64,000 nucleotides of DNA from JACCWP01 sp963785115 (GCA_963785115.1 CAWATY010000009.1:558001-622000), one strand, 5' to 3'; counted from the first letter of the stretch, positions 44,116 through 52,730 are shown. Program-made: numbers and translations. Notes: generated from the sequence alone by a model not told the origin.

Positions 44116-45215
44116 CTGCCGAGCAGACCGCACCGGGCGCTGGGCCGGACGCTGGGCCGGCCGCGGCGTCGGACGAGGTGCCGCTGCTCGATGTGCGCGG
44201 CCTCGAGGTCTACTTCCCGATCCGCAAGGGGCTCGTCCTCGACCGGGTCGTCGGGCACGTGAAGGCGGTCGACGGCGTCGACCTGACGATCCCGCGCGGC
44301 CGCACCCTCGGCCTGGTGGGGGAGTCGGGGTGCGGCAAGAGCACGCTGGGCAAGGCGATCCTCCGGCTGGTCGAGCCGACGGCGGGCCAGGTCCTCTACG
44401 ACGGCACCGACGTGGCCGCGCTCGAGGGCGAGGCGTTGCGGTCGATGCGCCAGCACATGCAGATGGTGTTCCAGGACCCGATGGCGAGTCTCAACCCGCG
44501 GCAGAGCGTCGAGACCATCCTCACCGAGCCGCTGCAGGCCCACGACATCGAGTACGACAAGCGCACCCGGGTGCGGGAGCTGCTCGACCTGGTGGGCCTT
44601 CCCGCGGCCGCCGCCCGGCGCTTCCCGCACGAGTTCTCGGGCGGCCAGCGGCAGCGGATCGGCATCGCCCGTGCGGTCGCGCTGCGACCGTCGCTGGTGA
44701 TCGCCGACGAGCCGGTGTCGGCGCTTGACGTGTCCATCCAGGCGCAGGTCCTGAACCTGCTCGAGGAGCTCCAGCAGCGGCTCGGCCTGACCTACCTGGT
44801 CATCGCGCACGACCTCTCCGTGGTGCGGCACGTCTCCGACGAGGTGGCCGTCATGTACCTCGGCGGCATCGTCGAGGTGACGGGAGCCGAGGAGCTCTAC
44901 GCCCGGCCGGCACACCCCTACACCAAGGCCCTCATGTCGGCGGTCCCCGTCCCCGACCCGGTCGTCGAGGACAGCCGCGAGCACATCCTGCTCACCGGCG
45001 ACCTGCCGTCGCCAGCCAACCCGCCGAGCGGTTGCCGCTTCCACACCCGCTGTCCGTTCCGGCAGCCGACCCGGTGCGACGACGAGCGTCCGGCGCTGGT
45101 CGAGCTGCGGGAGGGGCACCAGGTCGCGTGCCACTGGGTGCGCGAGATCGAGGCCGGCACGATCACGCCCGTGCACGTGAGCGCGACGGATACCGGGGCG
45201 CCGATGGTGGGCTAG
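44112..45215 (+). CDS. Peptide ABC transporter ATP-binding protein (DppF-like)
   Basis: Second ATPase, 367 residues, partner of DppD. Walker A GESGCGKSTLG, Q-loop MVFQDPMASLNPR, signature FSGGQRQRIGI, Walker B LVIADEPVSALD, switch His in VIAHDLSVVRH, and the terminal C-rich GCRFHTRCPFRQPTRC. An Ala/Pro-rich N-terminus of about 25 residues is unusual. GTG 44112 overlaps the DppD stop. A hairpin follows. Confidence 0.93.
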   Translation: MTAEQTAPGAGPDAGPAAASDEVPLLDVRGLEVYFPIRKGLVLDRVVGHVKAVDGVDLTIPRGRTLGLVGESGCGKSTLGKAILRLVEPTAGQVLYDGTDVAALEGEALRSMRQHMQMVFQDPMASLNPRQSVETILTEPLQAHDIEYDKRTRVRELLDLVGLPAAAARRFPHEFSGGQRQRIGIARAVALRPSLVIADEPVSALDVSIQAQVLNLLEELQQRLGLTYLVIAHDLSVVRHVSDEVAVMYLGGIVEVTGAEELYARPAHPYTKALMSAVPVPDPVVEDSREHILLTGDLPSPANPPSGCRFHTRCPFRQPTRCDDERPALVELREGHQVACHWVREIEAGTITPVHVSATDTGAPMVG

Positions 45216-45224
45216 TCCCGCCGG

Positions 45225-45247
45225 GGCCGACCGGGCCACGGTCGGCC
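45225..45247 (+). terminator. Terminator-like hairpin after the peptide transporter operon
   Basis: GGCCGACC-GGGCCAC-GGTCGGCC, 8-bp stem with a 7-nt loop, 10 bp after the dppF stop and before the promoter of the site-2 protease gene. No T-tract, as is common in high-GC actinobacteria. Confidence 0.7.
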
Positions 45248-45253
45248 GGGCGC

Positions 45254-45259
45254 TAGCGT
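45254..45259 (+). promoter_or_regulatory. -10 element of the site-2 protease operon
   Basis: TAGCGT is 6 nt before GTG 45266. The alternative GTG at 45263 would leave only 3 nt, which decides the start. Confidence 0.5.
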
Positions 45260-45265
45260 GGAGTG

Positions 45266-46408
45266 GTGGACGAGGCCGGCTCCGGCGGCGGTGCGCCCCC
45301 GGCGCGGCCGCCGGGTGTCGTGCGCCTCGGCACGGTTGCCGGCATCCCCGTCCACGTCCGTGCGTCCTGGTTCGTCGTCGCCGGGCTGATCGCCGTCCTC
45401 GTCGCCCCCCGGATCGAGGTCGTCGCCCCCGGGCTCGGCAACCTGGCCTACGTGGCCGGCGCCGCGTTCGCCGTCCTGCTCTACCTGTCGGTGCTGCTGC
45501 ACGAGGTGTCGCACGCCCTGGCCGCCAAGGCGTTCGGGATGACCGTGCACTCGATCGAGCTGCACTTCCTCGGTGGACTCACCGCGATCGACGCCGAGGC
45601 GACCACCGCCCGCCGCGAGGCGGTGATCGCAGCCGTCGGACCCCTCACCTCGCTCGCCGTCGCTGGGGTGGCATGGGTCGGCGCGCCGTACGCCCCCGAC
45701 GGGCTGCTGCACTTCGTGGTCCAGGCGCTGGCCGGCGCCAACCTCGTGATCGGACTGCTCAACCTGCTCCCCGGGCTGCCCCTGGACGGTGGCCGGGTGC
45801 TTCGGGCGCTGGTGTGGTGGGGCACCGGGCGCCCGGTCACCGGCAGCCTCGTCGCGGGGTGGACCGGCCGCATCATCGCTGTGCTGATGCTGGGCTACCC
45901 GCTGCTGATCGCCGAGCTCCAGGGCACCGACCCGCAGATCATCGACCTCGCGCTGGCCGGGATCCTTGCCATGTTCCTGTGGCAGGGCGCGACGCAGTCG
46001 CTGGTGATGGCGCGGCTGCGGTCGCGACTGCCCAGGCTGCAGGCCCGAACCCTGGCCCGGCGTGCGCTCGGGGTGCCGCACGACCTCCCGCTCGGCGAGG
46101 CGGTGCGGCGCGCCCAGGAGCAGGACGCCGGCGGGCTGGTGGTGCTGTCGGCCGACGGCCGGCCGGTCGGGATCGTCGACGAGCGCGCCGTCCAGGCCAC
46201 GCCGTCGGACCGTCGGCCGTGGATGCAGGCGGGGTCGCTGGCCCGCAGCCTCGAGCCCGGCCTGCTGCTGCCCGCCGACCTGGTCGGTGAGGCGTTGGTA
46301 CGCGCGATGCAGCAGACGCCCGCCAGCGAGTACGTGCTGATGGAGCCCGACGGGTCGGTCTACGGCGTCCTGGTGACCTCGGACGTCGACCGGGCGTTCT
46401 CGACATGA
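45266..46408 (+). CDS. Site-2 protease family (M50) membrane protease with CBS-like C-terminus
   Basis: Intramembrane zinc metalloprotease of 380 residues. The first catalytic motif HEVSH is at about residues 79-83 in a membrane helix (FAVLLYLSVLLHEVSHALAAK), and the second, NLLPGLPLDGGRVL, supplies the Asp ligand. Membrane helices continue to about residue 240. The C-terminus contains a CBS domain pair (LPLGEAVRRAQEQDAGGLVVL, SEYVLMEPDGSVYGVLVTSD), as in the SpoIVFB-like group III site-2 proteases. The substrate is unknown; cleavage of membrane-bound regulators is the family role. ATGA overlap links it to trmI. Confidence 0.9.
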   Translation: MDEAGSGGGAPPARPPGVVRLGTVAGIPVHVRASWFVVAGLIAVLVAPRIEVVAPGLGNLAYVAGAAFAVLLYLSVLLHEVSHALAAKAFGMTVHSIELHFLGGLTAIDAEATTARREAVIAAVGPLTSLAVAGVAWVGAPYAPDGLLHFVVQALAGANLVIGLLNLLPGLPLDGGRVLRALVWWGTGRPVTGSLVAGWTGRIIAVLMLGYPLLIAELQGTDPQIIDLALAGILAMFLWQGATQSLVMARLRSRLPRLQARTLARRALGVPHDLPLGEAVRRAQEQDAGGLVVLSADGRPVGIVDERAVQATPSDRRPWMQAGSLARSLEPGLLLPADLVGEALVRAMQQTPASEYVLMEPDGSVYGVLVTSDVDRAFST

Positions 46409-47370
46409 GCAGCACCGACGATGGCGCCGCCAACCCCGGCTGGGCCGGCGTGCGGCACGGGCCCCTGCTCGCCGGCGACTGGGTCCGGCTCACCGACGCC
46501 AAGGGCCGCCGGCACCACGTGCGGCTCGAGCCCGGCCAGCAGTTCTTCACCGCCAAGGGATCGATCGAGCACGACGACCTGATCGGCGGCCCCGAGGGCG
46601 TGGTGGTGACGTCCAGCAAGGGCGCCGACTATCTCGCCTTCCGGCCGTTGCTGGGGGAGTACGTCGTCTCCATGCCGCGCGGCGCGGCCGTGGTCTACCC
46701 CAAGGACGCCGCGCAGGTGGTTGCGTCCGCGGACATCTTCCCGGGCGCGCACGTGGTCGAGGCGGGAGCCGGGTCCGGGGCCCTCACCTGCTACCTGTTG
46801 CGCGCCGTGGGACCGCCCGGCCGGGTGTCGTCGTACGAGCGACGCGCCGACTTCGCCGAGGTGGCGACCCGCAACGTCGAGCAGCTGTTCGGCGGTCGGC
46901 ACCCGGGCTGGAGCCTCACCGTGGCCGACCTGGCCGAGGCCCTGCCCGGCTCCACCGATCGCGACGTCGACCGAGTGGTGCTGGACATGCTGGCGCCGTG
47001 GGAGTGCGTCGACGTCGTCGCCGACGCGCTGACTCCCGGCGGCATCGTCTGCGTCTACGTCGCGACCACGACCCAGCTGGGCCGGGTGGTCGAGACCCTG
47101 CGGGTGCACGGCGCGTTCACCGAGCCGTACGCGTGGGAGAGCCTGGTGCGGTCTTGGCACGTCGAGGGGCTCGCCGTCCGGCCCGACCACTCGATGGTCG
47201 GTCACACCGCGTTCCTGGTGACGGCCCGCCGGATGGCGCCGGGGCACCGGCCGCCTGCCCGCAGGAGGCGACCCGCCCCGGGCGCGTACGGGCCGGACTA
47301 CACCGGCCCGCGCCCGGACGGCCTCCCGGCGGTGGCGACGGACCCGCCGGTCGACGAGGGCAGGCGGTGA
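46405..47370 (+). CDS. trmI: tRNA (adenine-N1-)-methyltransferase
   Basis: SAM-dependent enzyme of 321 residues that makes m1A58 in the T loop of tRNAs. N-terminal beta domain (GPLLAGDWVRLTDAKGRRH, FTAKGSIEHDDLIG), SAM-binding VVEAGAGSGALTCYL, acidic residue in SSYERRADFAEVA, and catalytic Asp in VVLDMLAPWE. A basic proline-rich tail of about 45 residues is longer than usual. Homologues next to arc are widespread in actinobacteria. Overlaps both neighbours by 4 bp. Confidence 0.92.
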   Translation: MSSTDDGAANPGWAGVRHGPLLAGDWVRLTDAKGRRHHVRLEPGQQFFTAKGSIEHDDLIGGPEGVVVTSSKGADYLAFRPLLGEYVVSMPRGAAVVYPKDAAQVVASADIFPGAHVVEAGAGSGALTCYLLRAVGPPGRVSSYERRADFAEVATRNVEQLFGGRHPGWSLTVADLAEALPGSTDRDVDRVVLDMLAPWECVDVVADALTPGGIVCVYVATTTQLGRVVETLRVHGAFTEPYAWESLVRSWHVEGLAVRPDHSMVGHTAFLVTARRMAPGHRPPARRRRPAPGAYGPDYTGPRPDGLPAVATDPPVDEGRR

Positions 47371-48326
47371 CCGGTCCGCTCGGCTCGTTCGACGCGGACG
47401 CCCTGGTCGAGCGGGCAGTGCGGGCCGCGTGCGCGGTTGCGCGCGCCCTCGGTTGCGCCGTCGACGAGCCCCGGGTGCTGTCCCAGCGGGGGAACGCGCT
47501 GGTGCACCTCGCGCCGCTGCCGCTGGTGGCACGGGTCGCCACCCTGAGCGCGACCACCCGGCACGACCCGGCGGCCTGGATGCGGCGCGAGGTGGAGGTC
47601 TCGGCCGGGGCGGCGGCCCGCGGCGGGCCGGTGCTCGCACCCACGACGCTGGTGGACCCCGGGCCGCACCCGCACGACGGGCTCTCCGTGAGCTTCTGGC
47701 CGCTGCTCGAGCACTCCGGGCGGGTGGCCGGGCCGGGTGACTGCGGCACGGCGCTGGCCCGGCTGCACCGGGCCACGGCCGGGCACGCGGGGCCGCTGCC
47801 GATGCTGGTGCCGGCCCGGGAGCAGATCACCGATGCGCTGGACCTGTTGGTGGCCACCGACGGGGCACCCGCGCCGCTGCTGGCGGCGCTGCGCGCCGAG
47901 CACCGGCGTGTCCTCGCTGCGATCGACGCTGCGATCGACGCCGGGACTCGCCCGGCGCCGTCCGCCGATCCGGGAGCGGTGCTGCACGGCGACGCGCACG
48001 CCGGCAACCTGCTCGACACCCCGTCCGGGTGGTGCTGGGTCGACCTGGAGGAGACCAGCCGGGGTCCGGTGGAGTGGGACCTGGCCGTGCTCAGCGGGGG
48101 TGAGGTGCGCTCGGAGGGGGCCACCGAGGCGCTGGCCGCTTACGCCGCTGAGTCCGGCACGCAGGTACCGGACGAGGAGCGGCTGCTGCCGTACCGGCGG
48201 GCTCGGCTGCTGGAGGCTGCGGTGTGGTCACTGGGCCTGGCCAGGTACCGCCCCGACCGGTACGCCGAGCCCGCGTCTCGATGGGTGGCCCAGGTGCTCA
48301 CTGGTGGTGCAACGGACCCCACGTGA
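47367..48326 (+). CDS. Aminoglycoside phosphotransferase-like (APH family) protein
   Basis: Kinase-fold protein of 319 residues. Catalytic loop LHGDAHAGNLL (HGDxHxxN) and metal-binding VDLEETSRGPVEWDLA, where DLE replaces the usual D-F/W-D/E. The N-lobe is less clear: ALVHLAPLPLVARVA carries an Arg rather than the usual Lys. It is the third gene of the M50-trmI operon with GTGA overlap. Such proteins phosphorylate small molecules or choline-like groups; resistance should not be assumed. Confidence 0.8.
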   Translation: MTGPLGSFDADALVERAVRAACAVARALGCAVDEPRVLSQRGNALVHLAPLPLVARVATLSATTRHDPAAWMRREVEVSAGAAARGGPVLAPTTLVDPGPHPHDGLSVSFWPLLEHSGRVAGPGDCGTALARLHRATAGHAGPLPMLVPAREQITDALDLLVATDGAPAPLLAALRAEHRRVLAAIDAAIDAGTRPAPSADPGAVLHGDAHAGNLLDTPSGWCWVDLEETSRGPVEWDLAVLSGGEVRSEGATEALAAYAAESGTQVPDEERLLPYRRARLLEAAVWSLGLARYRPDRYAEPASRWVAQVLTGGATDPT

Positions 48327-48376
48327 CGATCCAGACACGAGCGCGTCGTGGCCTTCGGCGGCCCTGTCCGCCGGGG

Positions 48377-48382
48377 TAGGGT
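48377..48382 (+). promoter_or_regulatory. -10 element of arc
   Basis: TAGGGT is followed by a 24-nt leader containing GGGAGGTGATC, nearly the full anti-16S complement, a few nt before GTG 48407. Unlike dop and pafA, arc is a leadered gene with a strong ribosome binding site. Confidence 0.55.
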
Positions 48383-48406
48383 CGTGGCCCTGGGAGGTGA
48401 TCATCC

Positions 48407-50149
48407 GTGAGCGACGAACCACGCCCCGCCGCCGAGCTGGCGAGCGAGATCGCGTACCTGCGCGCCGAGGTCGATCACCTGCGCCGCCGCGCGTCGGGCG
48501 GCTCCGGCGAGGTGCGCGCCATCGAGGCCCGGCTGGCTGAGACCCAGGCGCGGCTGTCGGCCGTCACCACCCAGAACGACCGGCTCACCGGCACCCTGCG
48601 CGAGGCCCGCGACCAGATCACCGCGCTCAAGGAGGAGGTCGACCGGCTGGCACAGCCGCCGGCCGGCTACGGCACCTACCTCGCCACCCACGACGACGGC
48701 AGCGTCGACGTGTTCACCGGCGGCCGCAAGATGCGCGTGTCGGTCAGTCCCACGGTCGAGCTCGAGGAGCTGTCCCGGGGCCAGGAGGTCATGCTCAACG
48801 AGGCGCTCAACGTCGTCGCCGCCTGCCGCTACGAGGAGGTCGGCGAGGTGGTGATGCTCAAGGAGGTGCTCGCCGACGGCGACCGGGTGCTTGTCATCGG
48901 CAACGCCGACGAGGAGCGCGTCGCCCGCATCGCTGCCCCGCTGCGCGAGATCAAGCTCCGCGCCGGCGACTCGCTGCTGCTGGACGCCCGCTCGGGCCAC
49001 GTCTACGAGAAGGTGCCGAAGTCGGAGGTCGAGGAGCTCGTCCTCGAGGAGGTCCCCGACATCGACTACACCAGCATCGGCGGCCTGTCCGGACAGATCG
49101 AGAGCATCCGCGACGCCATCGAGCTGCCCTACCTGCACCCCGACCTGTTCCTCGAGCACCAGCTCAAGCCCCCCAAGGGGATCCTGCTGTACGGCCCGCC
49201 CGGGTGTGGCAAGACGCTCATCGCCAAGGCGGTGGCCAGCTCGCTGGCAAAGCAGGTCGCTGCGAAGACCGGTGAGGAGGGGCACGCCGGCAAGAGCTAC
49301 TTCCTCAACATCAAGGGCCCAGAGCTGCTGAACAAGTACGTCGGCGAGACCGAGCGGCACATTCGGCTGGTCTTCCAGCGGGCGCGGGAGAAGGCGAGCG
49401 AGGGCACGCCCGTCATCGTGTTCTTCGACGAGATGGACTCGCTGTTCCGCACCCGTGGGTCGGGCGTGTCGTCCGACGTCGAGAACACCATCGTCCCCCA
49501 GCTGCTGAGCGAGATCGACGGTGTCGAGGGCCTCGAGAACGTCATCGTGATCGGTGCGTCCAACCGCGAGGACATGATCGACCCGGCGATCCTGCGTCCG
49601 GGCAGGCTGGACGTGAAGATCAAGATCGAGCGGCCCGACGCCGAGTCGGCCCGCGACATCTTCAGTAAGTACCTCGTCGCCGACCTGCCGCTGCACGACG
49701 ACGACCTCGGCGAGTTCGGGTCCGACCGGTCTGCCTGCGTGTCGGCGATGATCCAGCGCACCGTCGAGCGGATGTACACCGAGTCCGAGGAGAACCGCTT
49801 CCTCGAGGTCACCTACGCCAACGGCGACAAGGAGGTCCTGTACTTCAAGGACTTCAACTCCGGCGCCATGATCCAGAACATCGTCGACCGGGCGAAGAAG
49901 ATGGCCATCAAGCAGGTCATCGAGACCGGCCAGAAGGGCCTGCGGGTGCAGCACCTGCTGCAGGCCTGCGTCGACGAGTTCAAGGAGAACGAGGACCTGC
50001 CCAACACGACCAACCCGGACGACTGGGCGCGGATCTCGGGCAAGAAGGGCGAGCGGATCGTCTTCATCCGCACGCTGATCTCGGGCAAGCAGGGCAGCGA
50101 GCCCGGCCGCTCGATCGACACCGTCGCCAACACCGGCCAGTACCTGTAG
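48407..50149 (+). CDS. arc: Proteasome-associated AAA ATPase (ARC/Mpa)
   Basis: Hexameric unfoldase of 580 residues. The N-terminal coiled coil (ELASEIAYLRAEVDHLRRRA, about residues 10-85) binds Pup. Two OB domains follow, then the AAA domain with Walker A GPPGCGKT (residues 263-270), Walker B VIVFFDEMDSLF and sensor/arginine-finger ILRPGRLDVKIKIERPD. The C-terminus ends in GQYL, the docking motif that inserts into the 20S alpha ring. It feeds pupylated proteins into PrcAB. Confidence 0.96.
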   Translation: MSDEPRPAAELASEIAYLRAEVDHLRRRASGGSGEVRAIEARLAETQARLSAVTTQNDRLTGTLREARDQITALKEEVDRLAQPPAGYGTYLATHDDGSVDVFTGGRKMRVSVSPTVELEELSRGQEVMLNEALNVVAACRYEEVGEVVMLKEVLADGDRVLVIGNADEERVARIAAPLREIKLRAGDSLLLDARSGHVYEKVPKSEVEELVLEEVPDIDYTSIGGLSGQIESIRDAIELPYLHPDLFLEHQLKPPKGILLYGPPGCGKTLIAKAVASSLAKQVAAKTGEEGHAGKSYFLNIKGPELLNKYVGETERHIRLVFQRAREKASEGTPVIVFFDEMDSLFRTRGSGVSSDVENTIVPQLLSEIDGVEGLENVIVIGASNREDMIDPAILRPGRLDVKIKIERPDAESARDIFSKYLVADLPLHDDDLGEFGSDRSACVSAMIQRTVERMYTESEENRFLEVTYANGDKEVLYFKDFNSGAMIQNIVDRAKKMAIKQVIETGQKGLRVQHLLQACVDEFKENEDLPNTTNPDDWARISGKKGERIVFIRTLISGKQGSEPGRSIDTVANTGQYL

Positions 50150-50163
50150 GGGACGCACCGGCG

Positions 50164-50523
50164 ATGACGCGCGACGACCCCGACGCGCTGGGGGCCGACC
50201 TGCGGGCCACCGTGGCGGCCCGACACGAGCTGGACCCGTCCTACGAGCACGACCTGCTGGAGTCGTTCCTCGACCGGCTCGACGGCGTCGTGGCCGACCG
50301 CGCCCGGGCCGAGGCCGAGGACCGGCGGCGGCAGGAGAAGGTGCTCCGGCCGCGCCCGGCGCTGCCGTTCGTGCTCAGCGTGGTGTCCCTGATCGTCGGT
50401 GTGCCAGTGACGGGCTTCGCCGGCAACTACGCGGACCTGCCAGGCATCCTCGCCGGCTGGGCCGGGATCGTCGCGGTCAACCTGACCTTCGCCTGGTCGC
50501 AACGCCGTCGGCGCCAGGGCTGA
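50164..50523 (+). CDS. Small two-helix membrane protein
   Basis: Protein of 119 residues with an acidic N-terminal half (ARHELDPSYEHDLLESFLDRLD, likely amphipathic helices), an ARAEAEDRRRQEK segment and two membrane helices, LPFVLSVVSLIVGVPVTGFA and PGILAGWAGIVAVNLTFAW, with a basic C-terminus. It lies 14 bp after arc. Similar short two-helix proteins are common in actinobacteria; I do not recognise a characterised family. Function unknown. Confidence 0.7.
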   Translation: MTRDDPDALGADLRATVAARHELDPSYEHDLLESFLDRLDGVVADRARAEAEDRRRQEKVLRPRPALPFVLSVVSLIVGVPVTGFAGNYADLPGILAGWAGIVAVNLTFAWSQRRRRQG

Positions 50524-50527
50524 GGGC

Positions 50528-51049
50528 GTGCCCGACCGCTGGTGGCCGGTGCCCGGCCTGGCCTCCGACATCCGGGCCGTGCCCTACACGCACCCCGCCG
50601 TCACGCTGCTCGTCGCGGAGGTGCAGCAGGAGTACGTGGTGCGCTACGGCGGGGAGGACGACACGCCGATCGACACCAGCGAGCTCGAGCCGCCGCACGG
50701 GTTGTTCCTGGTGGCGTACGACGGGGACGTACCGGTCGCGATGGGCGGCTGGCGGCTGCACGTCGAAGCCCGGTCGGGGCGGGTGCCGGGGGAGCGGGCC
50801 GCCGAGATCAAGCGGATGTACGTCGTGGCCGGTGCGCGCGGGCGCGGTCTGGCCCGGCGGGTGCTGGCCGAGCTGGAGCGCACCGCGGCGGCCGCCGGCT
50901 GCGACCTGATGGTCCTGGAGACCGGGCAGGCGCAGCCGGAGGCGATCGCGCTGTACCGGTCGGCGGGCTACACCGACATCCCGCCCTTCGGGCACTACAC
51001 CGACAGCGACCAGTCCGTGCACCTGGCCAAGGCGCTGGCCGCGCGCTGA
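50528..51049 (+). CDS. GNAT family N-acetyltransferase
   Basis: Acetyl-CoA-dependent enzyme of 173 residues. The acyl-CoA pyrophosphate loop is RMYVVAGARGRGLARRVLAELE (R/QxxGxG/A form), with LVAYDGDVPVAMGGWRL before it and LETGQAQPEAIALYRSAGY after it, the usual GNAT order. It starts at GTG 50528, 4 bp after the membrane protein. Substrate unknown. It sits between arc and dop, where acetylation of a Lys would compete with pupylation, but nothing in the sequence shows this. Confidence 0.87.
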   Translation: MPDRWWPVPGLASDIRAVPYTHPAVTLLVAEVQQEYVVRYGGEDDTPIDTSELEPPHGLFLVAYDGDVPVAMGGWRLHVEARSGRVPGERAAEIKRMYVVAGARGRGLARRVLAELERTAAAAGCDLMVLETGQAQPEAIALYRSAGYTDIPPFGHYTDSDQSVHLAKALAAR

Positions 51050-51055
51050 CACGGC

Positions 51056-51901
51056 TCAGGGCGCGAGGGCCTGCCAGCCGTCCAGGTCGTGCACGGCGAA
51101 CCCGGCGTAGGTCGCGGTGCCGCGCAGCCGGTCGTCCACCGCCCGGAGCACCCGCAGCATGGCCCGCTCGCCCTCCTCGGCGAAGGTCACGTGCTCACCC
51201 TCGGTCGACGGGTTGGTCTCGACCGCGAGCCGCACCGGCACCCCTGCCCGCTCGCCCCGGACCCGCCAGTCGCGGGAGACCGCCAGCAACGAGTTCGAAC
51301 CCCGGGCGGTGTCGCGGTAGCTCATCACGGTGACCTCGTCGACCCGGCGCAGGATCGCGTCCGCGAACGTGCCCGAGGGCGCATCGACCGAGCCGTAGGC
51401 GAACTGGACGTCGACCACCAGCCGGTCGTGCAGCGGGCGCACCTCGTCGAGCAGCGCGAGGTAGCGCCGGACGAGGTCGCGCCGGGTCGGCGGGTCCTGC
51501 CAGCCCGGCAGCGCGTGCGGCTCGACGTCGAGGTGCAGGCCGTCGAAGTCCGCGGTGGCCAGCGCCGACTGGGCCCAGTCGAGGGCCCAGTCGTGGTGCC
51601 GGACCCAGGCCGGGTCGCCACCGAGCGCGGAGACGCGGACGCCGTCGTCGTGCAGCAGCCGGACCGTACGGCGTACCTGGCGGGCCTCGTCGCCGGTGGG
51701 ACTGGTCGGCGTGGCCAGGAACACCTCGGTCACGCCGGCGGCGCGGACGAAGTCGCGCAGCGGGATCGGTGGCTGCAGCGACCACACCCAGACACCCAAC
51801 GACTCCGGCGTGCGGAGGGGCGCCGCCTCCGCCGGTGGGACGGCGAACAGTGCCGGGGCCAGCAGCACCGGGGCGGACAGCAGGGCCAGCAGACGGGACA
51901 C
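51056..51901 (-). CDS. Secreted TIM-barrel-like protein with GH18-like motif
   Basis: Protein of 281 residues with a signal peptide (LLALLSAPVLLAPALFAVPPAEAA). The remainder reads as alternating beta/alpha units: GVWVWSLQPP, VTEVFLATP, VRVSALGGDPAWV, FDGLHLDVEPHALPGW, LVVDVQFAYG, VTVMSYRDTA and VRLAVETNP. DGLHLDVE at residues 120-127 resembles the catalytic DGxDxDxE of GH18 hydrolases with His at the first inner Asp. No characterised family is recognised. GTG 51901 is 1 bp after the stop of the phosphotransferase, so both are in one operon. Confidence 0.65.
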   Translation of the reverse strand: MSRLLALLSAPVLLAPALFAVPPAEAAPLRTPESLGVWVWSLQPPIPLRDFVRAAGVTEVFLATPTSPTGDEARQVRRTVRLLHDDGVRVSALGGDPAWVRHHDWALDWAQSALATADFDGLHLDVEPHALPGWQDPPTRRDLVRRYLALLDEVRPLHDRLVVDVQFAYGSVDAPSGTFADAILRRVDEVTVMSYRDTARGSNSLLAVSRDWRVRGERAGVPVRLAVETNPSTEGEHVTFAEEGERAMLRVLRAVDDRLRGTATYAGFAVHDLDGWQALAP

Positions 51902-51902
51902 C

Positions 51903-52682
51903 TCAGTCAGTCTGCCCCGCCCGGAGCCGGTCGCGGACGCCGGCGAGCCCGGAGGCGACGAAGCCCGGCTGCCCGCTGTCCAGCCCGTACATGACCTCGT
52001 GCCACGGCCCCAGCAGGTGCCAGTCACGCGCCCGGCGCAGCACCGGCGGGCCGGCGCCGTACGTCGCCGCCGCCCCCTCGGCGAACGGCGGCGGCGCGCC
52101 ATGGAGCACCCAGGCCAGGTCGAGGGCGGCGTCACCGACGTGGGCATCCGTCCAGTCGATGACGCCGTGCAACCGCCCGACGTGCACCAGCAGGTGGTCG
52201 GGCCCGAGGTCGCCGTGAACGAGGGTGTCGGCGGGCACATCGGCGAGCCGGTCGAGCAACCCGCCACCCGGCTCCTGCAGCCCGGCGGGCAGCCGCGGCA
52301 GCACCTCGGCCCGCATGCGGTCCAGGACCTCGTGCCGCCGCCGGCGGGTGGTGGCGGCGTCCTGGACACCACGGGACACCGCCTCGTCGACCGGGTGCTG
52401 GTGCAGCGCCACCAGGAACTGGCCGAGCCGCCGGCCGCAGGCTCGGTCGGTGGCCAGGCCGGGCTCGCCGCGGACCCGCCGGTGGCGTACCCGCAGCGGG
52501 TGCTCTGCCACGACGGACGGCACCGGCACCTGAAGGGGCAGCGTGGGCGCCAGCCACGGCAGCAAGGTGGTCTCGGCGCGCAGACCTGGCTCGACCTCGG
52601 GTCGCAGCGGCTCCCGCTCGATCCAACGGCCGTCGACCAGGTGCGTCCGGCTGTCCCAGCCGCCCTCGATCGGCTGCCTCAC
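51903..52682 (-). CDS. Aminoglycoside/choline phosphotransferase-like protein
   Basis: Protein of 259 residues. Catalytic LVHGDLGPDHLLV (HGDxxxxH in place of the usual N) and metal-binding GVIDWTDAHVGDAALDLA are clear. The N-terminal part has VDGRWIEREPL and ETTLLPWLAPTLPL. GTG 52682 with TACGGT 6 nt upstream (52689-52694) is favoured; the open frame continues antisense through dop but that part is not coding. Divergent from dop. Small-molecule kinase activity is likely; substrate unknown. Confidence 0.78.
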   Translation of the reverse strand: MRQPIEGGWDSRTHLVDGRWIEREPLRPEVEPGLRAETTLLPWLAPTLPLQVPVPSVVAEHPLRVRHRRVRGEPGLATDRACGRRLGQFLVALHQHPVDEAVSRGVQDAATTRRRRHEVLDRMRAEVLPRLPAGLQEPGGGLLDRLADVPADTLVHGDLGPDHLLVHVGRLHGVIDWTDAHVGDAALDLAWVLHGAPPPFAEGAAATYGAGPPVLRRARDWHLLGPWHEVMYGLDSGQPGFVASGLAGVRDRLRAGQTD

Positions 52683-52688
52683 GCGGTC

Positions 52689-52694
52689 ACCGTA
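52689..52694 (-). promoter_or_regulatory. -10 element of the phosphotransferase gene
   Basis: TACGGT on the minus strand, 6 nt before GTG 52682; about 24 bp from the opposing dop -10. Confidence 0.45.
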
Positions 52695-52717
52695 CGGGTC
52701 CGGGGAGCGGGTCGCCG

Positions 52718-52723
52718 TAGGCT
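52718..52723 (+). promoter_or_regulatory. -10 element of dop
   Basis: TAGGCT is 7 nt before ATG 52731; no ribosome binding site, so leaderless. Confidence 0.55.
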
Positions 52724-52730
52724 GGCGGTC

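Noticed and set aside
47367..48326. Aminoglycoside resistance gene
   Set aside because: Only the general phosphotransferase fold is shown; the metal motif is atypical and the gene is part of a housekeeping operon.
48401..50158. A 585-codon antisense frame covering arc
   Set aside because: Mirror of the arc gene; composition follows antisense GC bias and no motif is found.
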